Origin: Oscillatoriophycideae cyanobacterium NC_groundwater_1537_Pr4_S-0.65um_50_18
Lineage (GTDB): Bacteria > Cyanobacteriota > Cyanobacteriia > Elainellales > Elainellaceae
Direction of reading: 5' to 3'
DNA: 64,000 nucleotides
NCBI GenBank assembly: GCA_016208305.1
Contig: JACQYI010000033.1
Location: 248,001-312,000, forward strand
Part shown: piece after piece, positions 44,231-53,195 of the stretch
Numbering within the stretch: the first letter of the stretch is position 1
How the letters are laid out: every line of letters begins with the position of its first letter
Made by a program: the position numbers and the translations under genes
The notes under the pieces: model-generated
What the model saw: only the letters and a program-made list of their open reading frames with translations
Told to the model about the DNA's origin: nothing
The model's database searches: none

Positions 44231-44241
44231 GCAAAGCTAAT

Positions 44242-44293
44242 GCTAGAGGGTGATGGGGGAAGGGCGATCGCCCTTCCCCCCATCACCCTCTAG
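44242..44293. terminator. 26/26-bp HIP1-centred hairpin after gap2
   Basis: GCTAGAGGGTGATGGGGGAA, then GGGCGA, meets TCGCCCTTCCCCCCATCACC, then CTCTAG. The arms are near-perfect (one extra C as bulge) with the axis in GCGATCGC. It lies 12 bases after gap2 and about 45 before the convergent regulator's stop, so it can end both transcripts. Confidence 0.8.
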
Positions 44294-44337
44294 CTAAAAC
44301 TTAGAATCGCTTGTTTTTTTAGATACCTAGCTGCTGC

Positions 44338-45057
44338 TTAAGCAGAAGTCTCTTGAGCCGTTTGAGGAGCTTCAAACTTGTAGCCCACGCCGCGTACTGT
44401 CTGAATCAGTGCGGGCTGTGATGTATCGATTTCGATTTTTTTCCGAATTTGCCCAATGTGGACATCCACCACTCGCTGATCGCCCACATACTCGTAGTCC
44501 CACACCTTTTGAATTAGCTCAGCTCTGCGCCAAACGCGGCCTGGGTGGCTGGCTAAAAAGTGCAGCAAATCAAATTCTAGAGCCGTAAGCGGCACGATTT
44601 CAGCGTTCAGCGTTACCTCACGCCGTACTGGATCGATCATCAGCCCATTAAAAGTGAGACATTGCTGCTCTGCCGTGGTGACAGGACGCTGGCGCTTCAG
44701 AATGGCTCCCACCCGCACCTCTAGCTCCCCTAAGCTGAAAGGCTTCGTGAGGTAGTCGTCTGCACCGAGCGCAAAGCCTCGAATCTTATCTGCTTCATCG
44801 CTACGGCTGGTCAACATCAGAACGAACACCCCAGTCCGGCTCTGCATTTCTTGACAGAGGCTATAACCTGTGGCATCGGGAAGATTCACATCCAAAATCA
44901 CTAGATCTGGATTGAACTGCTCGAACATGATCAGAGCACTCTTCCCATCCTCAGCAGATTCTACCTGATAGTTCTGCTTAGAAAGAAAGCGGTGAATGAG
45001 AGTCCGAATGGCAGGATCGTCATCAACTACAAGAATTTTGGCTGGAGCCATGGCCAT
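44338..45057 (-). CDS. OmpR/PhoB-family response regulator
   Basis: 239 residues. Receiver: acidic pair DDD (12-14), phospho-acceptor Asp56 in LVILDVNLPDATGY, Thr and Lys in MLTSRSD and LTKPF. DNA-binding winged helix: LTALEFDLLHFLASHPGRVW, then VVDVHIGQIRKKI, then QTVRGVGYKFE. Start at 45057 or at the ATG at 45051. No histidine kinase is adjacent, so the partner is unknown. RpaA/RpaB/ManR are possible relatives. Confidence 0.92.
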   Translation of the reverse strand: MAMAPAKILVVDDDPAIRTLIHRFLSKQNYQVESAEDGKSALIMFEQFNPDLVILDVNLPDATGYSLCQEMQSRTGVFVLMLTSRSDEADKIRGFALGADDYLTKPFSLGELEVRVGAILKRQRPVTTAEQQCLTFNGLMIDPVRREVTLNAEIVPLTALEFDLLHFLASHPGRVWRRAELIQKVWDYEYVGDQRVVDVHIGQIRKKIEIDTSQPALIQTVRGVGYKFEAPQTAQETSA

Positions 45058-45611
45058 AACCTTAACGTTATCAAGTGAAAGTGAGTAGAGAGAAAATCGA
45101 AAATCTTAAGGGGCGAGTCTTTAAAGCTAGATAAAAAATAAGCTAGATGAAAATATGAGTGCGATCGCGCCACTTCCGCGCTATTTCAAGGTGAGTAGGG
45201 TCACGATCGGCCTATAGTCTGCATATTGCATCGTTACAGAAACAATTATTGCTCCGAACATTATCAATCCGAGTCGGCTTAAAAAATCGAAAAATTCGGT
45301 GGGCTTGCGCGTCTGAGCCTCGGCATGTCAACAAACGGCATCATCATTTCAGAAATATTCACCGCCGCCAGTCTAACAGCGGTCAGCCTAACATAAGAAT
45401 AGAGGGTTGGAAGTAAGAGGCTGCCAAATCTAATCTTTACGTTGAGTCTATTTGCGAAACGCGAGTAGATGGTTACACTATTGGCTAGCAGCGCTAGCAG
45501 ACCGTATAGGGTGACAACCAATGCCTCGAACCTGTTTTCGAGCGGTCTCCCTGAATGTCATTACGCCAATCATAATCGAATTATGTTGAGGGAGTCTTCC
45601 AGAGGTTGTAC
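45058..45611. other. divergent intergenic region, no gene recognised
   Basis: About 550 bases between the response regulator and the CPP1-like gene. A minus-strand 80-codon frame (45279-45521) has hydrophobic stretches but no start context or family look. A run of short GTC-TAAC repeats (CAGTCTAACAGCGGTCAGCCTAACA at about 45367) is visible. No clear promoter box. Confidence 0.5.
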
Positions 45612-46226
45612 ATGAGCGATAAAAGTTCTTATGAAAGGCTGGGTTTGAGCGAAGATGCGTCGTTTGACGAGATTCAGGAAGCAAAAAGCCGACTGATCGA
45701 GGAAGTAGGGAGCGATCGCAAACAGGTAGAGGCGATTGAAGCAGCCTATGATGCCATCCTGATGGATCGACTCCGCCTCCGTCAAGAAGGCAAGATCAAA
45801 GTGCCCGAGCGCATTCGTTTTCCTGAGCGTTTGGTAGAGCCACCTCCTGAATATACTCCAACTCCAGTTAAACAAGCTCCGGATTGGTTGCAACGATTCA
45901 TTGATACCCCTAGCGGCAAAGATATCATGCTGCCTGCGGCTCTGTTTGGAGCGGCAAGTTTGCTGAGCTTAGGGGCACCTTCCCTAGCGCTAGCGCTGGG
46001 CGTTGGGTTCAGTTTCTACTTTCTCAATCGCAAAGAACGCAAATTTGGCCGAGCGTTTTTGCTGACCCTCGTTGGGCTAGTGTTGGGAATTTTGCTGGGC
46101 ATACAGCTAGGGGGGCTATTGAGTGGCCTGTTTGCCGCGCAGCTAAACGGAGTTTTCTCAGTTGAGAGCTTTGCGGCGATCGTGACTTTCGTGATTTTGT
46201 GGCTAATCAGCAGCTTTCTCCGCTAG
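45612..46226 (+). CDS. CPP1-like (J-like domain) membrane protein
   Basis: 204 residues from the ATG at 45612. A J-like N-terminal part (YERLGLSEDASFDEIQEAKS, then EAIEAAYDAILMDRLRLRQE) lacks the HPD of true DnaJ. Then a Pro-rich linker, and four hydrophobic segments (LPAALFGAASLLSLGAPSLA, LALALGVGFSFYFLN, AFLLTLVGLVLGILLGIQLG, FAAIVTFVILWLISSFL). This is the layout of CPP1, a chaperone-like protein for protochlorophyllide oxidoreductase in plants and cyanobacteria. Its 3' end overlaps the convergent gene by four bases. Confidence 0.85.
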   Translation: MSDKSSYERLGLSEDASFDEIQEAKSRLIEEVGSDRKQVEAIEAAYDAILMDRLRLRQEGKIKVPERIRFPERLVEPPPEYTPTPVKQAPDWLQRFIDTPSGKDIMLPAALFGAASLLSLGAPSLALALGVGFSFYFLNRKERKFGRAFLLTLVGLVLGILLGIQLGGLLSGLFAAQLNGVFSVESFAAIVTFVILWLISSFLR

Positions 46227-46771
46227 TCCGATGAGCCTTCTGGTGAGCCTTCAGGGGGTTGCCACTGATCCTGACTGCCTCGATAAAGCGCTACGAGTGC
46301 ACCGATCGCGTACTTCACCAGCGTGTCACCCACCAAAATAGAGGCAATGACGGCAGGTGGAAATCCTTCAACCCCCCAGAAGGCAATTAGCGTAAATAGC
46401 AGCGTATCTAGGGGCACAGAAACGGCATTGCTGCCGGCAACGCGCACAAGCCAAGAGCGCCTGATCAAGCGCTGATAGATTTCGGTGTCTGCCGTTTCGG
46501 CCAGCACGATCGCCAGGAAGGAAGCCACAATGATCCGTATGGGTACGCCCAGCACTAGGCTCATCAGAACATTGGCACCTGCCGCAACCGCAATCGTTCG
46601 ATACACAAAACGTCTACCGTACTGGTGGAGACGATCGCGCTGGGTGAAGGTGACGCCAAAAATAAAGGTTCCGACTGCCGCCTGACCGTAGAGTGGAAAC
46701 GGAATAAACCAAGTAGCCGTGTAGTTTGCCCCCAGCACGGCCAGAATGTAAATGAGGCTATTGATAACCAT
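46223..46771 (-). CDS. VUT family / queuosine precursor transporter-like protein
   Basis: 182 residues, five to six hydrophobic helices (LIYILAVLGANYTATWFIPF, VLMSLVLGVPIRIIVASFLA, and so on). ADTEIYQRL and the short size match the VUT (YhhQ-like) vitamin-uptake family, members of which import preQ0/preQ1. The family link is by pattern only. It overlaps the CPP1-like gene tail to tail, sharing bases in both stop codons. Confidence 0.8.
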   Translation of the reverse strand: MVINSLIYILAVLGANYTATWFIPFPLYGQAAVGTFIFGVTFTQRDRLHQYGRRFVYRTIAVAAGANVLMSLVLGVPIRIIVASFLAIVLAETADTEIYQRLIRRSWLVRVAGSNAVSVPLDTLLFTLIAFWGVEGFPPAVIASILVGDTLVKYAIGALVALYRGSQDQWQPPEGSPEGSSD

Positions 46772-46896
46772 GCGATCGCTCTAGAGAGATTTCAGACCCT
46801 CTAGTTTAGCGTCTAGGGCAACCCTTCTAGAAACCAGCTTCAGAGATCAGCCTATCTGTCATCGCTGTAAGTCTAATGAAAATCAGCAAGAGGTCT

Positions 46897-47331
46897 TTAC
46901 TCGTCGTCGCTGGACTCTGCGTGCAGCTTGGAAAATGTTGTAGATAGACCTGCTTTGATGGCAAATCCGATTTCGCTAGAGGGGGCAGCACTAGTTGTAG
47001 AGAGGCTGCCGGAGCCGCTGGGTAAGACGGGCTGATGGCACAGCACCGTCAACACGCAAGAGCAGAGCGCTAGAACCATAAAATCTAAGTTGCCACCCGA
47101 CTGAAGCCAACGCAGCAGATAGGGAGTAGCCGATGCCTGAGAAGATCGATGAGCCGATGCTAGAGACATCTGGAGAGGCGCTTGGGCAGAGGCGGTTTCA
47201 GGCACAACCCAATCGGTAGGAAACGCTGAAAATAGAGGCGGCATCGGAGGCAAGCCCTCGGCGAAGGGTTTTGGTGCTTGTCGATCGCGATAGTGTAGCG
47301 ATTGTTTTTTCCTATCGTTGTTCACAGTCAT
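46897..47331 (-). CDS. hypothetical protein (144 aa) with one hydrophobic segment
   Basis: 144 residues. A basic start (NNDRKKQSLHYRDRQAPKPF) precedes a Pro/Ala/Ser-rich part, one hydrophobic segment (LDFMVLALCSCVLTVLCHQP, about 82-101) and an acidic end (AESSDDE). A single-pass membrane protein is likely. No family is recognised; coding status is supported by clean frame and length only. Confidence 0.5.
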   Translation of the reverse strand: MTVNNDRKKQSLHYRDRQAPKPFAEGLPPMPPLFSAFPTDWVVPETASAQAPLQMSLASAHRSSQASATPYLLRWLQSGGNLDFMVLALCSCVLTVLCHQPVLPSGSGSLSTTSAAPSSEIGFAIKAGLSTTFSKLHAESSDDE

Positions 47332-47720
47332 ACGCCTCGATTTCTAACCCTTGTCATACTTGAATGCTTGGCAACCCAAATTCTAGCCTTGTTCTTCGGC
47401 TGTTTTTCTCAACCCTAATTTATCTCTAACCCAATTTATTGTTTGCCCTACTCTATAGACTGCCCTCTGTCGATCGCGAAGTTGCAGTTTAGCCTTCGTC
47501 AATCTTGCGCCATACCAGACCTCATGCCCTTATTTCCTCATCTCCTTATTTAAGTAAACGTTGTCTCTTGCCAAATTGTTGCCGCAAGGTCTGGGTAAAT
47601 TACCGAACCTCACGCCTGGGTTGCCCTCTTGCAGGAGTATAGCGGTAGACAGCAAGGACAGGGGCGTTTTGGGTAGCCTGCACCGCAACAATTTAGGCTA
47701 GAGGTTTCATCTAATAGCCC
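47332..47720. other. intergenic, nothing recognised
   Basis: Between the 144-aa gene and sbcC (both minus strand). AT-rich part (47395-47580) with AACCCAATTTATTG-type strings. No hairpin, repeat or RNA gene is evident. Confidence 0.5.
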
Positions 47721-50700
47721 CTAACAAACAAGACTAATTTGAGATCCTTGCTCCGTTTTATAGACCTCAATCCGGGTTTGGAATGCCTCTTTGAGGTGAG
47801 GCATGTGGGTGACGGTGAGAATGCAGGCAAAATCGGATGCGATCGCATTAATAGCGCTAATCAGGCGATCGCATCCGGCCTCGTCTTGGGTACCAAACCC
47901 TTCGTCAATCACCAAAAGCTGGAGGGCAGTTCCCGATCGCTGAGCCAGCAGCCGCGCTAGCGCCAGTCGAATGGCAAAGTTGATCCGGAAGGCTTCGCCG
48001 CCTGAGTAAGTTTCATAGGGTCTTGTCCCCTGGACATCGCTAATCAAAATGTCTAGCGTATCGATCAGCTTTCCAGCATCCCGTTGAGAAGCCCCTCGAC
48101 GGGCGCGCTGGGTGACAAACTGCACATGGAGTTGGTTAGCGCTCAGTCGTCCCAAAATCTGGTTGGTTTCGGCTTCGAGCTGGGGCAGCAGATTTTCAAT
48201 CATCAAGGCTTGCAGGCCATTTTTACCGAAGGCTTGCGCCAGTTCTTGATGAATTCTGAGCTGGCGGCGCGTTGTCTCAAGCTGGGTGCTCAGGGTTGAC
48301 TGCTGGGTTTTGAGGGCTTCGAGCTGTTGGCGCTGTTGCTGGAGGCGACCGAGGTGAGAGAGGCGATCGTCAAGCTGTTGGCGCTGTTGCTGAAGCTGCT
48401 GTTCTAAATCAATCAAGGCTGAACTGGCATTGGGGGCTTGCCGGATTTCTTGCTCTAAACGTTGGACTTGAGCCGACAGCGCCTGAAGGCTTTGCATGCG
48501 GCTAACCCAGAGTTCATGGAGTTCATGAACACGCTGCTGCACCTGGGGATAGTGCTGTTGGGCTTGCGTGAGTTCGCGATAGCGCAATTGCCAGGGTTGG
48601 GCTTGACGCAAAGACTGCCGTAGAGCCGTATGGTGTTCTAGGCTGTAGCCGATCGCCCCTAGTTGCTGAGTTAATTGCTCAATTTGCTGTTGCAGAGGCG
48701 ATCGATCTAGATGAGAGAGTTGCTGTTCGAGCTGGGCGAGGGCAGATTCCAGCGCAGGCTGACGCTCGGCAATCTGCGCCTGCCGCTTCTGGGCTTGCTT
48801 GATTTCGGCCTGCTTAATTTCGGCCCAGCGCCAGCGATCGACCTGTCCCCTAGCTAGCGCATGGTCTTTATCGTCGTAGTTAAATTGGGCGAGACTCTGC
48901 TCTAAAAGCCGCAATTCTTGATGCAGTTCAGTCGCATAGTCTTGCTGATGCAGCGATCGCTCAATTTCGGCCTGCTCTGCGGCAATTTGCTGCAAGCGAG
49001 CCTGATTCTCAGTCGCGCCCTGCAACTGCTCCTGCAATTGGCCTCTGCGCTCTAGCAGAGCATTGTACTGAGCCAGCTCTTTATCTAACTCGCGATATTC
49101 CTGGCGCAAAATTTTGATTTCGCGATCGGAGGTGGTCAACTGTTCGCGGAGCACCCAAATCTGGCTCAAGGTGTCTTCATGCTCAGCCCGATGTTTTTGC
49201 AGCACAAGCTGCCAGTGGGGTTCATCCAGAGGGCGATCGCATAGCGGGCAGGGAGGATAAGCGTCGGAGGGAAGAGAGGAGGACAGCGTTACCCAAGCTT
49301 CTCCCCCAGTCGTCGGTTCGGAAATTCTTTCGGCGCGATGCTCGGCTAAGTGCTCCACCAAGTGCTCCACCAAAAGCTCGCCTGCACCCACGGGCTGCTG
49401 CTCTCGACTCACTTCCTTTTGCAACATCAAAAGCTTGTGGTCTAGCTCTGCCAGGTTGCGTTCGCAATCGCGCTGCTGTTCTTGAAGTCGCTCCAAAAAG
49501 GTGCGCCGCTCAATGCCTTTATCCCGCACTTTTTCTTGATAGCTGCGCCGCTGTTCCAGGTGCTCAATTTGTTCGGCAAGCACAAGCACAGCTTGTTGAA
49601 GCTGCGGCTGCCGCTGTTGTTGGGCTTCGAGCGATCGCCGGATGGATTGAAGCTCCTCTAGCCGAGCAGCCAGCCTCGCCTGAGCGCGATCGAGCTGGAG
49701 CTGAATCTGCTGACGACGTTGCAGCAGGGGGGTGGCCTGCATTTGCAGTTGATCTAGCTCAGCCAGTCGGGTTCTGGCTTGCCGCAATTGCTCTAACCCA
49801 GCCTCGATCTCGCTAGATTTTGAGAGGGTTTGCTGAATTTCTTGCTGCTGCTGATGCAGCGAATCTAACTGAGTCTGAACCTGCTGAAGTTGCTGAGTCA
49901 GGTGATGCGCTTGCTCAGTCTTTTGCTGCTGAAGCTGGTGGCACTGAGCTTGCACAGTTTGATGGGTCTGAAACTTAGCCGCCTGGATTTCTTCTTCCTG
50001 CTGAAGCTGCTGGAGGCGGACGTACTGAGCCGTGATGGCTGATTGATCTCGCAACAGGGATTCCAGATCTTGCTGCTGCTGCTGAGCTTTGGCAAGGTCT
50101 TGCTGCAAGCGGCGACAGTCTTGAGTGAACTGCTGCTGCTGCTGCTGCTGAAAGCCAAGCTGCTGCTGCCAGGTTTGCTGCTGCTGTTGTAAAGCCTGAA
50201 ACCGCTGCTGCTGGAGGCGATCGCGATGATGCTGTTGCTGCATCTGGGCGATCGCCGTTGTTAGCTGAACTTCTTCATCGGCTAGCTGGGTCGCCTGCTC
50301 TAGCTGAGCAGCCATTCCCTCTAGGTTGCGTTCTAACAGGGTCAGTTCGGCCTTAAACTGACGGGCTTTGTCTTTGGCTTGCTCTGCCAACTCATCGTAG
50401 CGATCGAGCTTGAGCAAATCGGCCAAGATCTGTTTGCGATCGGTGGGGCGCTTCAGCATAAACTCATCGGCTCTGCCCTGGCGCAGGTAGGCGGAGTTGA
50501 TGAAGGTGTCATAGTCTAGCTTCAGGTGCTGCAAGATAATCTGCTGCGTTGCCCGCACGCCCTTTTCAGTCAGCGATCGGAATCCGTCGGGGGTCTGAAT
50601 CTGGAACTCTAAGGTGCTAGCTTGCCCTCGGTAGCGGCTGCGAATGATTCGATAGGTCTGCTGGCGACATTGAAAGATGAAATCAATCAGGGCTTCGGTG

Positions 50701-50894
50701 CTGCCCATGTGAACCACATCATCTTCGGTCAGCGCCCGACTTTCACCCCATACCGCCCAAGCGATCGCCTCTAGCAAAGAAGATTTCCCAGCCCCGTTGG
50801 CACCACAAATGCAAGCCACATGAAGCCCTCGGAAGTCTAGCGTTGCCTCCCGGTAGCTTAGAAAGTTTTTCAGCGTGAGTTGCAGCGGTATCAC
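47721..50894 (-). CDS. sbcC: DNA repair exonuclease subunit SbcC
   Basis: 1057 residues, normal length. Walker A GANGAGKSSLLEAI (about 31-44), a long coiled coil with the zinc hook CPLCDRPLDEP (around 545) at the apex, the signature YSGGEAFRINFAIRLALARL, and Walker B LQLLVIDEGFGTQDE. With SbcD it cleaves DNA hairpins and blocked ends. SbcD is not next to it. The coiled coil is very Gln-rich; a (CTG)7 tract encodes seven Gln (50130-50150). A Glu/His-rich insert LVEHLVEHLAEHRAER lies near the hook. Confidence 0.95.
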   Translation of the reverse strand: MIPLQLTLKNFLSYREATLDFRGLHVACICGANGAGKSSLLEAIAWAVWGESRALTEDDVVHMGSTEALIDFIFQCRQQTYRIIRSRYRGQASTLEFQIQTPDGFRSLTEKGVRATQQIILQHLKLDYDTFINSAYLRQGRADEFMLKRPTDRKQILADLLKLDRYDELAEQAKDKARQFKAELTLLERNLEGMAAQLEQATQLADEEVQLTTAIAQMQQQHHRDRLQQQRFQALQQQQQTWQQQLGFQQQQQQQFTQDCRRLQQDLAKAQQQQQDLESLLRDQSAITAQYVRLQQLQQEEEIQAAKFQTHQTVQAQCHQLQQQKTEQAHHLTQQLQQVQTQLDSLHQQQQEIQQTLSKSSEIEAGLEQLRQARTRLAELDQLQMQATPLLQRRQQIQLQLDRAQARLAARLEELQSIRRSLEAQQQRQPQLQQAVLVLAEQIEHLEQRRSYQEKVRDKGIERRTFLERLQEQQRDCERNLAELDHKLLMLQKEVSREQQPVGAGELLVEHLVEHLAEHRAERISEPTTGGEAWVTLSSSLPSDAYPPCPLCDRPLDEPHWQLVLQKHRAEHEDTLSQIWVLREQLTTSDREIKILRQEYRELDKELAQYNALLERRGQLQEQLQGATENQARLQQIAAEQAEIERSLHQQDYATELHQELRLLEQSLAQFNYDDKDHALARGQVDRWRWAEIKQAEIKQAQKRQAQIAERQPALESALAQLEQQLSHLDRSPLQQQIEQLTQQLGAIGYSLEHHTALRQSLRQAQPWQLRYRELTQAQQHYPQVQQRVHELHELWVSRMQSLQALSAQVQRLEQEIRQAPNASSALIDLEQQLQQQRQQLDDRLSHLGRLQQQRQQLEALKTQQSTLSTQLETTRRQLRIHQELAQAFGKNGLQALMIENLLPQLEAETNQILGRLSANQLHVQFVTQRARRGASQRDAGKLIDTLDILISDVQGTRPYETYSGGEAFRINFAIRLALARLLAQRSGTALQLLVIDEGFGTQDEAGCDRLISAINAIASDFACILTVTHMPHLKEAFQTRIEVYKTEQGSQISLVC
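50130..50150. repeat. (CTG)7 trinucleotide tract inside sbcC
   Basis: Seven uninterrupted CTG units (CAG on the coding strand, a poly-Gln run). Nearby CTG triplets continue it. Such tracts form hairpins and slip; this one is inside a gene for hairpin-cleaving nuclease. Confidence 0.9.
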
Positions 50895-51099
50895 GGGCGT
50901 GCAGCGGTAACTTAATTTGGATAGATCTAACCTACCAGTACATTAGCTCGTTAATACACCCGAACGGTAGTATTTGCGAACTATTTTATGAGATTTTTTG
51001 AGAAATGGGTAAGAAATTAGCGATCGCACTACCGATCACGGGTCTGATTCGCTGACATTCTTGCCTAAGATCGATCGACAGCGGTTCTCAGCACCCTGC

Positions 51100-52917
51100 C
51101 TATAAATCGAGCGATCGGTAGTCTGCAATGATATTGAGAAAATCTTCCCGTCTGATTTTTAGCGTTTTGCGGTTGTCTCCATATCCGGTGTAAAACCACT
51201 CGCAGGCGTGATGGGCAATGGCACTATCCACAAATTTCAAGATAGGAGCCTCTGGCTCAAATCCAAAAGGGGCAATTCCCCCAACCGGAAAGCCCAGTTT
51301 TAGAACTTCTTTCTCGGTCGCAAATTTGATTTGATAGGCTCCAACTCCAAATAATTCTGCCACCTTAGCTTTATCAAATCGCTTCTCAGACTGAATCAAA
51401 ATGACAACATACTGATCAATCTTTTTATTATGAAAAATTACTGTTTTAATCATGCAGTTGGCAAAGTAACCAATCTGCTTTTTTACATCTTCCATAGACA
51501 GTACAGGATCATGTTCTAGCACTTCATAGCGGGCGTTGAAGGCGCTTAAAATTTGCTCAACGTTGAGGCGGCTATTGGCTTCGGGTTGAGGTTTTTGAGC
51601 TATCACGGTGACGTAATAGCCATTCTGCCCTTCTCGATTTTCAGCCAAGGTGCGATCGGCTGATACAAAAGAGGCGCGGGCAAATTCATTTTCGAGTAAG
51701 CTATTGGGCAAAAGCGCCATAATCATGGGATAGGTCGTGACGGTATCAATATTAAAAATCTTATTGATTTCCCCTTCTACACCTTCATCAAAAAGCTTGC
51801 AGAAAATGTTAAATCTGGTTTTAGCCGTTAGATAAACTTCTAGCGAATGATTTTCTTTATCAACCTGAGCAGCCAGGGCTGAGTCACGCCAGCTAGGCGT
51901 CACATTGAGTGTAATAGCATTGGCGTTATAGAACGAGATAAAAACATAGCCTCCTGGCTTCAGCCACTCATAAAATCGTCGCAGCATCGTTGCCGTATCT
52001 TCGATAAAGCTGCCCATACCAAAGCTGGCAACTACCAGATCACACTTGCCGTAAAACTGTTGCTCATCAATTAACTCTTCATATTCAAAATCATTAATAG
52101 CGAAATAAATATTGCGAATGTCCTGCTTGCGTTTGACTGCATTGGCCTCCTCGATCATGTTAGAAGAAAAGTCGTAGCTATAGACATCTTCAAAGTGTCG
52201 AGAAAGGACAAAGCTGTGTCGTCCGGTACCGCAACCGATATCTATAGCAATGTCCCTTTTGCCATCCATCTTGAGTTTTTTAATCAACAGATTGAGCTTG
52301 TCGCTCTCAAACTCCATCGCTTCGTAGGTCGCAATTTTAGATTTTCCGTAGAACTTGTTATAAATGGGCGCACTAATTTCTGAAAGCACTAAGTGAAACA
52401 TTTTTCTTAGGCGTTTGATTAACCGTTCAGAAATAAGGTTGACCCTTAAGGAATAAATTAAGTCGCCACCTTCGATCGGGATAAAATAGCTGATAGATTT
52501 TGTTTTATTGATTTCTTCAACCGTGGGAATATCAATAAAAATTAGATCAGCCGTAATCTTTTTCAAGAGCTGAACATTTTCTGGCTGAACTTCTACGGTA
52601 GACCACAGTACAATTCGGTCAATGTTGTCCTTATATTGCAGGCGTTCGATCGAACTCTGAAGCATCCGAGAAAACTCAGTTTCCTGATAGAGATTAAAAA
52701 TAATCAACATGCGATAAACCGGAGATTTAAAAATCTCTGGGAATTCCTCATAGGGTTTGTCAAACTCTAGGAGAATGCAGTTTTCTGAATCTAGCGATAA
52801 CAATCCGCTAGCGCTGACAAACTGATAGGGACGAATTTCAAAAAATTTGCCAATCAAGCCTTCAACTTCAAACTTGGTCTTGATGGTTGAGACGATATGA
52901 GGAACGTTTATTTGCAT
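51100..52917 (-). CDS. class I methyltransferase fused to YbaK/ProX-type tRNA-editing domain
   Basis: 605 residues from the ATG at 52917 (an upstream in-frame start at 53037 would add 40 with no family look). Residues 1-215 are unrecognised (EGLIGKFFEIRPYQFVSASG, then RMLIIFNLYQETEFSRMLQS). Residues ~220-355 are a Rossmann SAM methyltransferase (AIDIGCGTGRHSFVLSRHFE, DVYSYDFSSNMIEEA, then FISFYNANAITL). Residues ~455-605 are a YbaK/ProX editing domain (EVLEHDPVLSMEDVKKQI, CMIKTVIFHNKKIDQYVVIL with Lys491, GGIAPFGFEPE). YbaK domains strip wrong amino acids from tRNA. The pair in one chain suggests a methylated or edited aminoacyl-tRNA. The gene is AT-rich and free of GCGATCGC, unlike both neighbours. 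Confidence 0.8.
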   Translation of the reverse strand: MQINVPHIVSTIKTKFEVEGLIGKFFEIRPYQFVSASGLLSLDSENCILLEFDKPYEEFPEIFKSPVYRMLIIFNLYQETEFSRMLQSSIERLQYKDNIDRIVLWSTVEVQPENVQLLKKITADLIFIDIPTVEEINKTKSISYFIPIEGGDLIYSLRVNLISERLIKRLRKMFHLVLSEISAPIYNKFYGKSKIATYEAMEFESDKLNLLIKKLKMDGKRDIAIDIGCGTGRHSFVLSRHFEDVYSYDFSSNMIEEANAVKRKQDIRNIYFAINDFEYEELIDEQQFYGKCDLVVASFGMGSFIEDTATMLRRFYEWLKPGGYVFISFYNANAITLNVTPSWRDSALAAQVDKENHSLEVYLTAKTRFNIFCKLFDEGVEGEINKIFNIDTVTTYPMIMALLPNSLLENEFARASFVSADRTLAENREGQNGYYVTVIAQKPQPEANSRLNVEQILSAFNARYEVLEHDPVLSMEDVKKQIGYFANCMIKTVIFHNKKIDQYVVILIQSEKRFDKAKVAELFGVGAYQIKFATEKEVLKLGFPVGGIAPFGFEPEAPILKFVDSAIAHHACEWFYTGYGDNRKTLKIRREDFLNIIADYRSLDL

Positions 52918-53195
52918 CCGAGTTGCAGAAAATGGCGATCGCCAGGTGGGCCTATCTAAACCCATCATCAGAGTTGACTTGGATTTATGCAACTGACTTG
53001 CACCATATCTAGCGCATTTTTGGGATGCCAGGAGCATAACTAGCTACAGCATCTATAGCAGGTGTCCACAGCAGGCATCTGGGTGATGCTGATTGTAGCG
53101 ATGAATTTTATGGTGAGACGCGAGCCTGCCCCTATAAAATTCATCGCCGGATCAAGCTGTGCTGAAATCTGTATCCGCTATCAGAGGCGATCGAC

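Noticed and set aside
45279-45521. 80-codon minus-strand frame with hydrophobic stretches
   Set aside because: No start context, overlaps a promoter gap, no family look.
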